Assembly: GCF_019320115.1 (NCBI RefSeq)
Contig: NC_089587.1
Coordinates: 108,549,158-108,613,157 of the forward strand
From: Miscanthus floridulus
Lineage: Eukaryota > Streptophyta > Magnoliopsida > Poales > Poaceae
DNA: 64,000 nucleotides
Reading direction: 5' to 3'
Below are positions 55,210-64,000 of this stretch, one piece after another; the first letter of the stretch is position 1, and each line of letters starts with the position of its first letter. The notes under the pieces were generated by a model that made no database searches, was not told the DNA's origin, and was given only the letters and a program-made list of their open reading frames with translations. A program made the translations under genes and the position numbers.

Positions 55210-55878
55210 CTACGCGTAGAATCTTCTTAGCTGGCTGATGTGCCATGTATTGCTGACTTCTTTTCCATCTTCGGTTATTAACTTGTATGTGCCTGGTCCG
55301 GTGACTTTTGTGACAATGAAGGGACCTTCCCATGGACTGAGTAGCTTATGTCGTCCGTCAGTCTTCTGTATCCTTCTTAGTACTAAGTCTCCGACTTGTA
55401 GTGATCGAGGTTGGGTACTCTTGTTGTAATGCCGTCTTAAACCTTGTAGGTACCTGGCTGATTGGAGGGTAGCGTTTACTCTGATTTCTTCTGAGCTGTC
55501 GAGTTCTAATCTTCTTGTGTGTTCCGCTTCTCCTTCATCGTATTGCTCTATCTTTGGGGATGTCCAGATCAAGTCGGCGGGCAGTACGGCCTCTGACCCG
55601 TAAACTAGGAAGAAAGGTGAGTAGCCTGTTGCTCTGCTTATTTGAGTTCGTAGTCCCCATACTACTTTCGGTAATTCTTCAATCCATTTGGACCCATAGT
55701 CCACTAGTTCTTCGTATAATCTTGGCTTTAATCCGGCTAGTATGAGTCCATTAGCCCTTTCTACTTGTCCGTTGGCTTCTGGATGTGCAACAGACGCATA
55801 GTCTATACTGAAACCACAGTCTTGTGCCCAGCCCTTGAATTCTGTAGCTGTGAAAGGGGAGCCTAGATCTATGATGAT
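55210..55878 (-). pseudogene. Element D integrase, C-terminal half
   Basis: Continues the integrase core after a TGA at 55879-55881 (from CGA Arg in the family): DLGSPFTATEFKGW, HPEANGQVERANGLIL with the catalytic Glu, then GYSPFFLVYGSEAVLPADL and the C-terminal LLSPWEGPFIVTKVTGPGTY. It ends WHISQLRRFYA and a stop at 55210-55212. The reading frame is the same as that of the preceding 555-codon frame. Confidence 0.9.
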
Positions 55879-57561
55879 TCAATTGGGCATGCCGAAGCGG
55901 TGCATAATGTCTTGGATGAACTCGACTACTTTGGTTGCGCTGTACTTCGCGAGTGGTTTGTATTCAATCCACTTGGTGAATTTGTCGATTGCTACGAAGA
56001 TGTACTCGAAGCCGCCTTTTGCTTTTTTCAGGGGTCCTACTTGATCTAGCCCCCAGCAGGAAAAAGGCCAAGCGGGTGGGATGCAGATAAGATTGTGAGC
56101 TGGTACGTGGGCTTGTCTTGCAAACATTTGGCAACCTTTGCATTTTTTGACAAGCTCTTCTGCGTCTTTCAAAGCGGTTGGCCAGTAGAATCCGGTGCGA
56201 AATGCTTTGCCAACCAGTGTCCTTGAAGCGGCATGATTTCCACAGCAACCTGAGTGTATTTCATCTAGGATTTCTTTGCCTTCTTCATATGAGACACATT
56301 TTAGTAGTACTCCTGATGATGCTGCTCTTCTGTAGAGTTTATCCCCTACTAGAACATAGTTTTTGCTTCTGCGAACAACTTGTGTGGCCTCTGCTTTATC
56401 TGCTGGCAGTTTATTTTCTTTGATATAGTCAATGAAAACTTGGGTCCATGAAGTGTTGATTATCAAGATCTGAACGCCTTTAACCTGAATTTCATGTGTT
56501 GTTTCACCGGGTTGTTTGATAGAGGGAACTGATAGCTCTTCTATGAATACGCCGGGTGGAACCTTTGCTCTGTCTGATCCGAGCTTGGCAAGGACATCTG
56601 CTGCAATGTTGGAATCACGTAGGACGTGTAAAATTTCTAATCCTTGGAAATGTTTTTCAAGTTTCCGTATTTCAGCACAATAAGCACCCATGTTTTCTTT
56701 GGTGCAATCCCAATCTTTGTTGACTTGGTTGATGACCACTGCTGAATCGCCGTATATGAGTAATCTTTTTATTCCGAGGGTAATCGCCACTCGTAGCCCG
56801 TGGATGAGGGCTTCATATTCTGCTTCGTTATTTGTAGCTTGCCATAATATCTGAAGTACATACTTGAGTTGTTTTCCTTCTGGAGAAATGAGGAGAACGC
56901 CTGCACCGGCCCCGCCTAGTTTGAGTGATCCGTCAAAGTACATCTTCCAATGGTCAAGGATTGTATCTGATAAAGGCTGTTGAATCTCTGTCCATTCGGC
57001 CACGAAATCGGTGAGGGCTTGAGATTTGATTGCTTTCCGTGGGGTGAAATTGATGTCAAGAGCTCCAATTTCAACTGCCCACTTGGATATGCGTCCCGTG
57101 GCATCTTTATTGTGTAGGATGTCTCCGAGTGGAAAATCTGTCACCACGGTAATCTTGTGGCTTTCGAAATAGTGGCGAAGCTTCCGTGAGGTAATGAGTA
57201 GAGCGTAGAGTAGTTTTTGTACATGCGGGTACTGGATTTTGGATTCTGACAGTACTTCGCTGATGTAGTATACGGGATGTTGCACTTTATACACGCGCCC
57301 TTGTTCTTCTCTTTCTATGACTATTGCTGTGCTGATTACGGTAGGAGTTGCCGCGATATATAGCATCATATCTTCATCTTTCTTTGGAGGTGTCAGGATA
57401 GGCGATGAAGTGAGATATTCTTTAAGTTTTTTGAAAGCTTCGTCGACCTCTATTGTCCACTCGAACTTGTCTGTCTTCTTTAGTAGTTTAAAGAAAGGTA
57501 ACCCCTTTTCGCCGAGTCTTGATATGAAACGGTTGAGGGCCGCCATGCATCCTGTTAGTTT
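55879..57561 (-). pseudogene. Element D RNase H domains and integrase N-terminal half
   Basis: Open for 555 codons from 57546. The RT-linked RNase H region (ISEVLSESKIQYPHVQK, KLRHYFESHKITVVTDFPLG) is followed by the archaeal-type RNase H (MYFDGSLKLGGAGAGVLL, TNNEAEYEALIHGLRVA, IYGDSAVVINQV). The integrase zinc-binding domain (IHSGCCGNHAASRTLVGKAF, CKGCQMFARQAH) and the first core Asp region (WGLDQVGPLKKAKGGFEYIF) come last. The dual RNase H arrangement marks the Tat lineage. The TAG at about 57562-57564, in the family a glutamine codon before KLTG, separates it from reverse transcriptase. Confidence 0.93.
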
Positions 57562-58387
57562 CTACACATCTTTGACACTTCTAGGTGGGCCCATTTCTGT
57601 TATAGCTCGAATTTGCTTGGTGCTGGCTTCGATCCCGCGCTGACTGACCAAAAATCCGAGTAGTTGTCCTGAGGGAACTCCAAATACACATTTATTTGGG
57701 TTCAACTTCCATCTCCATTTCTTCAAGTTTTTGAAGGTTTGCTTTAAATCTTCAATTAGAGTGTCTGGGTTCTTTGTTTTCACCACCACATCGTCCACGT
57801 ATGCCTCCACATTTTCACCGATTTGATTCCCAAGGCAAGTCTGGATAGCTCTTTGGTACGTGGCACCAGCGTTCTTTAGTCCAAACGACATGGTCTTGTA
57901 GCAGTAGGCACCAAACGGGGTGATGAAAGATGTCTTGCTCTGGTCTTGTTCTTTTAGTGCGATCTGGTGATATCCTGAATAGCAATCGAGAAAAGATAAT
58001 AGCGCAGATCCTGCCGTCGAGTCAACTATCTGGTCAATGCGTGGTAGCCCGAACGGATCTTTTGGGCAATGTTTGTTGAGATCTGTGTAATCGACGCACA
58101 TACGCCACTCGTCCGTGTTTTTCTTCTGTACAAGGACCGGGTTTGCTAGCCAATCTGGATGAAGGATCTCCTTGATGAATCCGGCTGCCATCAGTTTTGT
58201 TATTTCCTTTTTTAATTGCTGCCTTCTTGTCGGGTGAGAATCGTCGTAGCCGTTGTTTTACAGGTTTGGAGCTTTTGTTAACATCAATTCTATGCTCAGC
58301 CAACTCCCTTGGGACTCCTGGCATGTCGGCTGGCTTCCAAGCGAAGATATCTTTGTTGTCCCAAAGAAAGTTGGTGAGCGCGAGTTC
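57562..58387 (-). pseudogene. Element D reverse transcriptase (one frameshift)
   Basis: Motifs WRMCVDYTDLNKHCPKDPFG, LLSFLDCYSGYHQIALKE, MSFGLKNAGATYQRAIQ and the catalytic VEAYVDDVVVKTKN (YVDD intact). The N-terminal part (RELAEHRIDVNKSSKPVKQR) is in another frame, because a run of six A at about 58208-58213 (minus strand) has one base too many compared with the frame on both sides. Except for that and the flanking TAGs it looks catalytically complete. Confidence 0.92.
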
Positions 58388-59080
58388 CTATTTTGCCGAG
58401 AGGTGAGCACTGATAGTTGCTGTCTTGGAGGTATCGCCTGTGCCTAAGTCGATTTGCTTGACGTCGGCTTCTTTTGGTGGTGCGATGATGCTGGGCTTTT
58501 TAGCCGGTATTTCTAATTCTTCTTGGCTTGTTTCTGCAGCGATTGCGGCTATTTCTTTTCTTCCATTGTCGGCTTGCGCTTTAGCTGCAATTTGGATCGC
58601 CTGAACGTCGCAGTCAAAAGCGCGCTTTAAATTGCTTCGAAGGGAAAGGATACCGTTGGGTCCTGGCATCTTAAGCAGTAAGTACGGATAATGTGGAATT
58701 GCCATGAATTTGGCCAGTGCTGGACGTCCGAGGATTACATGATATGATGAATCGAAGTCGGCGACTTCAAATTTGATAAACTCTGTTCGGTAGTTTGAAG
58801 GAGTTCCAAAGGTAACAGGTAAAGTAATTTGTCCGAGTGGCATGGCTGCTTTGCCGGGTACTATTTCGTAAAAAGGTGTGCTTGTTGGCGTAATCATCCC
58901 GGCGAGTTGTAGTCCCATTTTCCTTAGAGTTTCTGAAAAGATGATGTTAAGTCCAGCTCCTCCATCGATTAGTACTTTGGTGACGGTCATCCCAGCAATA
59001 GTCGGATCTAGAACCAGTGGATAATGGCCTGCGTTTTCCACGCTAGTCCATTGGTCTTCTCTGGTAAATTGGATAGGATA
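58388..59080 (-). pseudogene. Element D aspartic protease region
   Basis: Open for 217 codons from 59041. Active-site-like motif KVLIDGGAGLNIIF (DGG replaces the usual DSG/DTG, normal in this lineage), then YHVILGRPALAKFMAIPHY and a charged tail. It is separated from gag by a TAG at about 59078-59080 and from reverse transcriptase by the TAG at 58388-58390; both are glutamine codons in relatives, so all is one polyprotein frame. Confidence 0.88.
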
Positions 59081-61408
59081 CTATGACCAATTGAGGTATC
59101 TTGGTGTAGCCGGTTCTGCTGTCATAATGGTCCGCAGTACTAGTTTTTTTTGATGTTTGCTTCTGCAATCCGGAGCCCCTGAGAAAATCACTGCTACCGT
59201 TCCCCTAGGTTTTTGGAATCCTTTGTCCTCGTGGTTGTCTTCTTCTCTTTTCTGATTGTCCTCTTTGGTGTTTTCCTTACTATCTTTTCTTGTGTATCGA
59301 TCATTGAAAGTGTAGCAATTTCCGATGGTGTGCCTCCCACTAGGGTGCAATGGGCAACGTATGTTTTCAATGTCATCATATCTTCTGGGTTTGGGAAACT
59401 TCTTTGATTTGTCGGCCATTGCCACAGTATTGTTTGGTCTACGTTTTCTTTCTTGATGTCTGCTATTTCGGTGATTTTGCTTGTCCGGGTTGTCTTGGTT
59501 GCTTCTGTCCGGGAACCTCTCTCGTGTTTTTTCTTCTGCAATAATCATCTTTTCTACTGTACGTCTGAATTCTTCATTGTTTCTCGGATTTTCTTTGCAG
59601 AAGTCTTGAAATTGCCATCTAGCCATGATTCTGTGAGAGAAAGCTTCAATTACTTCTCGTTCGGTTATGTCATGCACTTGAGCTCGTAGTTCGCCAAATC
59701 GTCGATAGTAGTTTCTAAGACTTTCACCTCCCTTTTGCTTGAGTCCTTTTAGTTCTGCATGAGTGATTGGGTGTGTAATGATTCCTGCGAAATTCTCACA
59801 AAAAGCTCTTTGCAAATCCTCCCAATTTCTGATAGATCCTGGATTTAGTTTATCGAACCATTGGAGGGGCATGGCCTCCAGTGCCATGGGGAAGAAAAGG
59901 GTTTTGATATCGTCGTCTCCTCCGGCTAGTTCAATCGATTGTGAATATATTCTGAGCCATTGCTTTGGTTCAGTTTTGCCATCATACTTGGAGTGATTAG
60001 ACGGTTTAAATTTGTGAGGTAATCGCACCAATGCGAGCCTGTTCGCGAAACAGGAGAACCTGTCGTGTGCCTTGATTTCTTTGAATTCAGATTCGGCGCC
60101 TTCCTCTGGCCAACTGTTGTTCTGATGGGAACAATCTTGCGAGGTTGTCTGGGTAGGTACCCTGCTCCTAGTCTTCCTTAGTTGTTCAAATCGGTGGCCT
60201 TGATTATGTTCCTTCCTACTTCCTCCGTCATGGCTTCCACCCGGCCCAAGTCTTTCGAAAGCGGATTTCCTTTGATTTTGATCTTCTTGCTGGTGGGTTG
60301 TTGATCTGGCGGGTAGTCTTGATCGAGCTTTCTCTTCATGCGTTCTCAGGATTGTCGATCGGAGCAAGTCCTGGAGCTGTTCATAGTTCTCACCAGGATG
60401 CGAAGTTGCTCCGAGTTCTTCTAATGCTTCTCGAATCTTATCGTAAGGCGTATTCGCCGTGCGTCTTCCTTCGACTTCTCGTTGCGATTTTCTTTTGTCG
60501 TACTCAGCCAATTCTGACTCGTATCTGATCCAAGCTTCCCTGCGCTGCCTAGCACAGTGTTGGCGCCCTTGCTTCAACTTGTTTTTTCTTTCTCTAGCTT
60601 GTTTTTGACTATCTGTTTCTCCGTCGTAGCCCTGGGCAAAGGGTGATATGTTGGATTCTGATTCATCTGATGATCTGACATCGGGTGCTTCCGGGGGATT
60701 TAATGGTGACCGCGGTCGTCGAACCATGAGCACTTCTTGTGCATGAGTCGTTCTGTTATTGGCGTTAGTTTTCATGCTATCGGAGTCGCTGATAACTTTA
60801 GTGGATGCCTCGGTGTCGTAGATCGAGTCTCCTTCTTGGTAAGGTAAAATAGTTGTTGTTGTTGTGCCGACTAGTTGGGTTCCACTACCCTCAGGAACGG
60901 AATCCGGCCAGTGGATGATACAGTCCTGCGATGTTATCGTTAGTACGAGACCCTCCTGAGCTCCTGTCAGTGGTATCCTGAATCTTGGATTGAAAAATCT
61001 TTTGACCTGTCCCTGATAGGATTTTGCCATGTTGTCGAGCCCAAATGGAAAAGAACTCGACTTCTTGAGAGAATTCTGGGGGTAATCCGAGTTGTTTTGG
61101 GTTGTGCTCTGGAATCTTGCCAAAAAAGAACTCGGTTTCTTGAAAGCACTCGGATAAAACTTCGCCTTGGAGCTTGAATTCGAATCGGATACGAGTGGTC
61201 GTGAAATCTGATTTGATTCGGATACTATGAGCTGCGCGAATCTTCTGGTGAGCTGATCCGTTGTAGTTGTTGAAATAGGAACTTCTTTTAGATGATCTGG
61301 ATCTTCGAGGAGATGGCTTTGAAGCTTGCCGTTGTTGTCTGCCTCGCAGATCCATGAGCCGAAGATGAAAGTTGATCCCGTCGGGAAAATTATGTTGTCG
61401 AGGTCCAT
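59081..61408 (-). CDS. Element D gag (775 residues, open)
   Basis: Starts MDLDNIIFPTGSTFIFGSWI just inside the primer site. The N-terminal 430 residues are poorly conserved, with a lysine/arginine-rich stretch (about residues 270-310). The retrotransposon gag domain lies at about 445-590 (HSKYDGKTEPKQWLRIYSQS, FPMALEAMPLQWFDKLNPGS, FCENFAG, LKQKGGESLRNYYRRFGELR). It is followed by a basic region and a degenerate zinc-knuckle-like CPLHPSGRHTIGNC. The C-terminus leads into the protease frame after one TAG. An unbroken 2.3-kb frame supports a fairly recent insertion. Confidence 0.88.
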   Translation of the reverse strand: MDLDNIIFPTGSTFIFGSWICEADNNGKLQSHLLEDPDHLKEVPISTTTTDQLTRRFAQLIVSESNQISRPLVSDSNSSSKAKFYPSAFKKPSSFLARFQSTTQNNSDYPQNSLKKSSSFPFGLDNMAKSYQGQVKRFFNPRFRIPLTGAQEGLVLTITSQDCIIHWPDSVPEGSGTQLVGTTTTTILPYQEGDSIYDTEASTKVISDSDSMKTNANNRTTHAQEVLMVRRPRSPLNPPEAPDVRSSDESESNISPFAQGYDGETDSQKQARERKNKLKQGRQHCARQRREAWIRYESELAEYDKRKSQREVEGRRTANTPYDKIREALEELGATSHPGENYEQLQDLLRSTILRTHEEKARSRLPARSTTHQQEDQNQRKSAFERLGPGGSHDGGSRKEHNQGHRFEQLRKTRSRVPTQTTSQDCSHQNNSWPEEGAESEFKEIKAHDRFSCFANRLALVRLPHKFKPSNHSKYDGKTEPKQWLRIYSQSIELAGGDDDIKTLFFPMALEAMPLQWFDKLNPGSIRNWEDLQRAFCENFAGIITHPITHAELKGLKQKGGESLRNYYRRFGELRAQVHDITEREVIEAFSHRIMARWQFQDFCKENPRNNEEFRRTVEKMIIAEEKTRERFPDRSNQDNPDKQNHRNSRHQERKRRPNNTVAMADKSKKFPKPRRYDDIENIRCPLHPSGRHTIGNCYTFNDRYTRKDSKENTKEDNQKREEDNHEDKGFQKPRGTVAVIFSGAPDCRSKHQKKLVLRTIMTAEPATPRYLNWS

Positions 61409-61436
61409 CGAGCTCTCGGAAGCAAAGTCGCCGAAA

Positions 61437-61457
61437 GCCCCTACCTAGCGCGCCAGC
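61437..61457 (-). other. Primer-binding site of element D
   Basis: On the minus strand GCTGGCGCGCTAGGTAGGGG adjoins the LTR; it is nearly identical to the sites of element B and the 3.9-kb element. Confidence 0.75.
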
Positions 61458-61836
61458 TGTCGATGTTTCACCACCGATAGCCTGCCACGGGGGTACCCGG
61501 GGCAGTATGTTCGGGCTTCGGCGTATGCCGAACTCGATGGTTTACGCAAGAGACAGCCGATTTATCCTGGTTCAGGCCCTCGATCGTAGATCGAGTAATA
61601 ACCTTACGTCCAGTCAGCCTTAGCCTTTGCGTTGGATTGATTATGATCTGCTCTATTCTCCTAGGAGCTCTGCCCTCCTTTATATAGTCAGGAGGCCAGA
61701 GTCCTAGTCGGTTTACAATGAGATTCCCTAATAGGATTACCTAATAGTTCTACTACTAAGATTATATGGGAAGAATCCTAGTTGGACTAGATCTTCTCTC
61801 TCCCTTGCGGGGTATCCTGTGGGTCCCGCATCGACA
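61458..61836 (-). repeat. 5' LTR of element D
   Basis: 379 bp with perfect 8-bp inverted ends TGTCGATG...CATCGACA. A minus-strand TATA box, CTATATAAAGG, lies at about 61677-61687. It ends next to the 3' flank of the F-box pseudogene; the expected 5-bp duplication atgac (61837-61841) cannot be checked on the other side because of the gap. Confidence 0.85.
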
Positions 61837-61945
61837 ATGACAACATCCATCCAAGAGGAAATTAACATGTCCATAGACAATCAAACAATATTGATCTATT
61901 TAAACATGTCATGACAGAGAGATACATCAAATGCAGCTTTATTTA

Positions 61946-63041
61946 CTACTTTGCTAATGACTCCAACTCCGAGAACAAGGGAACATAGGGAAGATAATAA
62001 GGTATGCCGATGATTTCTGGTAGGATGTCATGTCTACCATACGGAATGTAATGTGTAGGGATGACACAAACTTTTTTGATGTCCATGTTATATGCAATGA
62101 CGGCTCTTTCCACCCCAACCCCAACAAAGAAAACCAAATTCCATTCTGGGTGAACTATAACCGCTGTATAGCATGACTCAAAATCAAAGTAACCCATTTG
62201 TTTCTTAGTCTTTCCAAACAACTTACGTAGGCTGATAGTATGCTTCAATGTCCATTTATTATTAGTACTATAGTCCCTTCAAGGATCTAGATTGAAAGCT
62301 TGGACATATTATGACCACCAATAGTACATTGACATAAGTGACCCTGAGCTTGATGGATGGAGCGTGAAAAACCATGCTGCCAGTTAGAAATTTTCCTCCA
62401 TGCCTTTCCCTCCATATCCACAGCAAGTATACGACGGTAACCATCGCAGAACTCAATATAGTGCAGACAACCATTAAGAAAAATAGTTGCTGATTTTGAC
62501 AATGTCCACTCAATCTACTCGCCCGATTTAGATTCCTTAAAGATCCATACTACAGTTTTAAATGAGTAGATGTCCACACCCACGCACTGACCATCCTCCT
62601 CCATATATTCAAACACATGGAAGTGCGAGGAGGCTGTTGAATCAAACCCCAATGGATTCTAGGTGGCAGTACCTTCAACTCCTGGGTTGCTGGATTGCAG
62701 ACGACATAGCGGTATCCATCAGCCCCAAGGCACTAGCATAGGATGAAGCCATTGCAGCAATCTGAGACAGCTACATTGTTCATGGTGAAGGGCAAGAAGG
62801 ACAAGGAGGGGTAAACACCGGTGATGCTAGTGAAGTTTCTTTGGCCGTAGATTCCATTATAGAAGAAGCCGGCCATAGTCTAGGGCATCAACTTATGGTT
62901 GTCCTAGATGAGGTGTCTCTAGGAGTGACAGACACATTTGCAGCAGAACAAGGAGCGGGTGGGGAGGCGGTAGAGGATCTTGACAAAGACATCATCCATG
63001 AGGCTGGCCAGTGCGTTCCTCTTGTTGGGGGCCTCCTCCAT
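61946..63041 (-). pseudogene. F-box protein pseudogene (grass-type, with F-box-associated domain)
   Basis: The likely start is the ATG at 63041: MEEAPNKRNALASLMDD, then the F-box VFVKILYRLPTRSLFCCKCVCHS. The F-box-associated region follows with VCNPATQELKVLPP, SSHFHVFEYMEEDG, YSFKTVVWIFKES, TIFLNGCLHYIEF, LAVDMEGKAWRKI, VIVHPEWNLVFFV and YLPYVPLFSELESLAK before the stop at 61946. Such proteins are substrate adaptors of SCF ubiquitin ligases. Five or more stops (among them after CHS, HLI, LMP, ILC and SGE) and at least one frameshift near 62270 show it is dead. Coverage is nearly full length, about 365 residues. Element D inserted just past its 3' end. Confidence 0.9.
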
Positions 63042-63463
63042 TTCATCATGTGCATGCAGTAGGATGAGAGCTTGCTCAATAATGAGATCACTGAGGAGGA
63101 AAATAATCCAACAAAGATCCATCAGTGAAGTCCACAACTCATACCAAAGTTCAACTTTAACAACCATTAACAATTTTCATAGTACGACCTCATCTAAATT
63201 TAGAGTAACACCACATAGATATATATAACTCAAACTAGAGTAGCAGTTAATGGAGCTATAACCATTACAATTCTAGCTAAATCAAGTCCAACCATCACAC
63301 TTACAATCAGTACACGAGCTCAGAGCTTCTTCCATAGGAGATAGACAAAGATTAAGAGGACTACAATTACAACAGTTTTGAAGGACGAAGAGGGTGGAGC
63401 AGCTATTGGGTTTTGAAGATAGAAGTCATCATCATGAGCTAAGGCTAGATTTGAGTTGGTTAT

Positions 63464-63613
63464 TTACTTGAAGGCAGCAATTCCTTCTTCATAGGAGTTG
63501 TATTTTTTATAATAAGCACCACAAAATCTATGAACTTGTCTATGGCAGTCAGGTCAGTTGTAGTAAACTCCTGGCTCATGGCCATCGAACACAACATAGC
63601 AGGGATGACTCAT
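63464..63613 (-). pseudogene. RNase H1 N-terminal (viroplasmin-like) domain remnant
   Basis: The minus-strand frame from ATG 63613 reads MSHPCYVVFDGHEPGVYYN, a TGA at 63554-63556, PDCHRQVHRFCGAYYKKYNS and YEEGIAAFK, stop at 63464-63466. The pattern YVVF-G--PGVY-(W)--C--QV--F-GA-YKKY-S-EEA--AF is that of the RNase H1 N-terminal / viroplasmin fold, which binds RNA-DNA hybrids or double-stranded RNA; the TGA replaces the conserved Trp. No RNase H catalytic domain follows. It may be a broken plant gene exon or part of a transposon gene. Confidence 0.7.
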
Positions 63614-64000
63614 CTCAAATCTGCACAACTCGAACAGGTTGCCTCAGTTTTCACAAGTAGAATGTCAGTGAACAAGTGGTAGTGATCATCATTGGCATCA
63701 GTAGCAACATGTGCAGCTTAGACATTAATTAGTGGCCTCATTCATGTAAATGATGGACACAAAGCATTGATTTGCTTTTGATGCCTTCCTCTCGTTTGGA
63801 ACCAAATGGATAACTTGGTTGTCAAGGAGAAGACATGGAAAGCAAACATATGAGCTGCATCCTAATACATCCAACAACCATATAGACATCATTGGCACAG
63901 AAATATGGCCTCAGATATGTTACAAGTTCAAAATACCATAAGGACTTACTGGTGGCACTAGAGCATACAAAACATAAATGTAGAATCAAACAAGCACTGG
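63614..64000. other. Right edge without recognisable gene
   Basis: Low-GC sequence; it could be upstream exon or promoter of the viroplasmin-like gene on the minus strand, but I see no supporting motif. The 63042-63463 stretch likewise shows nothing recognisable beyond the presumed 5' flank of the F-box pseudogene. Confidence 0.4.

Larger units (their letters stand above)
53989..61836 (-). mobile_element. Tat-type Ty3-gypsy element D (3' LTR lost in the gap)
   Basis: A minus-strand element with 5' LTR (61458-61836), primer site, gag, protease, reverse transcriptase, RNase H, a second archaeal-type RNase H, integrase and a 3' region of 110-bp tandem repeats. The protein domains are nearly complete and only four stops and one frameshift separate it from an open gag-pol, so it is the best-preserved autonomous-type element here. 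The left boundary and 3' LTR are hidden by the gap. Confidence 0.9.

Overview
The window is a transposon-dense stretch of a plant nuclear genome, almost certainly a grass and probably a panicoid (sorghum, sugarcane, Miscanthus or maize relatives). The evidence is the repeat complement: SIRE/Maximus-type copia and Tat-type gypsy elements with an extra open reading frame between pol and the 3' LTR, a CACTA element with TTTGCCGAGTGC subterminal repeats, Mutator-like elements carrying plant genes, and a grass-type F-box pseudogene. No cellular gene here looks intact. Species and family names are inferred from sequence recognition; no search was run.

Layout. 1-1867 is a partial Maximus-type copia LTR that truncates a minus-strand chromovirus (1868-6961). 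6962-7732 shows no gene. 7733-9217 is a small CACTA element with a 3-bp target duplication. From 9221 to about 53535 lie four pieces of a single minus-strand LINE ORF2, split by three insertions: a Tat-type gypsy element with all its nested contents (9986-44353), a 4.6-kb Mutator-like element (44857-49453) and a 1.8-kb Mutator-like element (51451-53221).

The gypsy element (called B here) is itself a nest. A 3.9-kb non-autonomous LTR element (11769-15648) sits in its gag, and a Maximus copia element sits in its 3' region. After that copia insertion a tandem duplication occurred. One copy then collapsed to a solo LTR (20054-21259); the other keeps the copia body (27680-35887) and its 5' LTR (35888-37095). 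Its 3' LTR lost its distal half at the duplication breakpoint and was later hit by a 4.4-kb giant solo LTR (22806-27223). Element B also carries an antisense extra gene (38580-42055).

The 4.6-kb Mutator-like element carries a spliced plant-mobile-domain (MAIN-like) gene, an antisense class III peroxidase fragment, and a hAT MITE inside one terminal repeat. The 1.8-kb one carries a small GRF-like zinc-finger gene. After a 100-N assembly gap (53889-53988) comes a comparatively well-preserved minus-strand Tat gypsy element (53989-61836) with 110-bp tandem repeats. The window ends with an F-box pseudogene (61946-63041) and a small RNase H1 N-terminal (viroplasmin-like) domain remnant (63464-63613).

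Decay has a consistent signature: nearly all premature stops lie at glutamine codons, mostly CAG to TAG, as expected from C-to-T deamination in CHG-methylated plant transposons.
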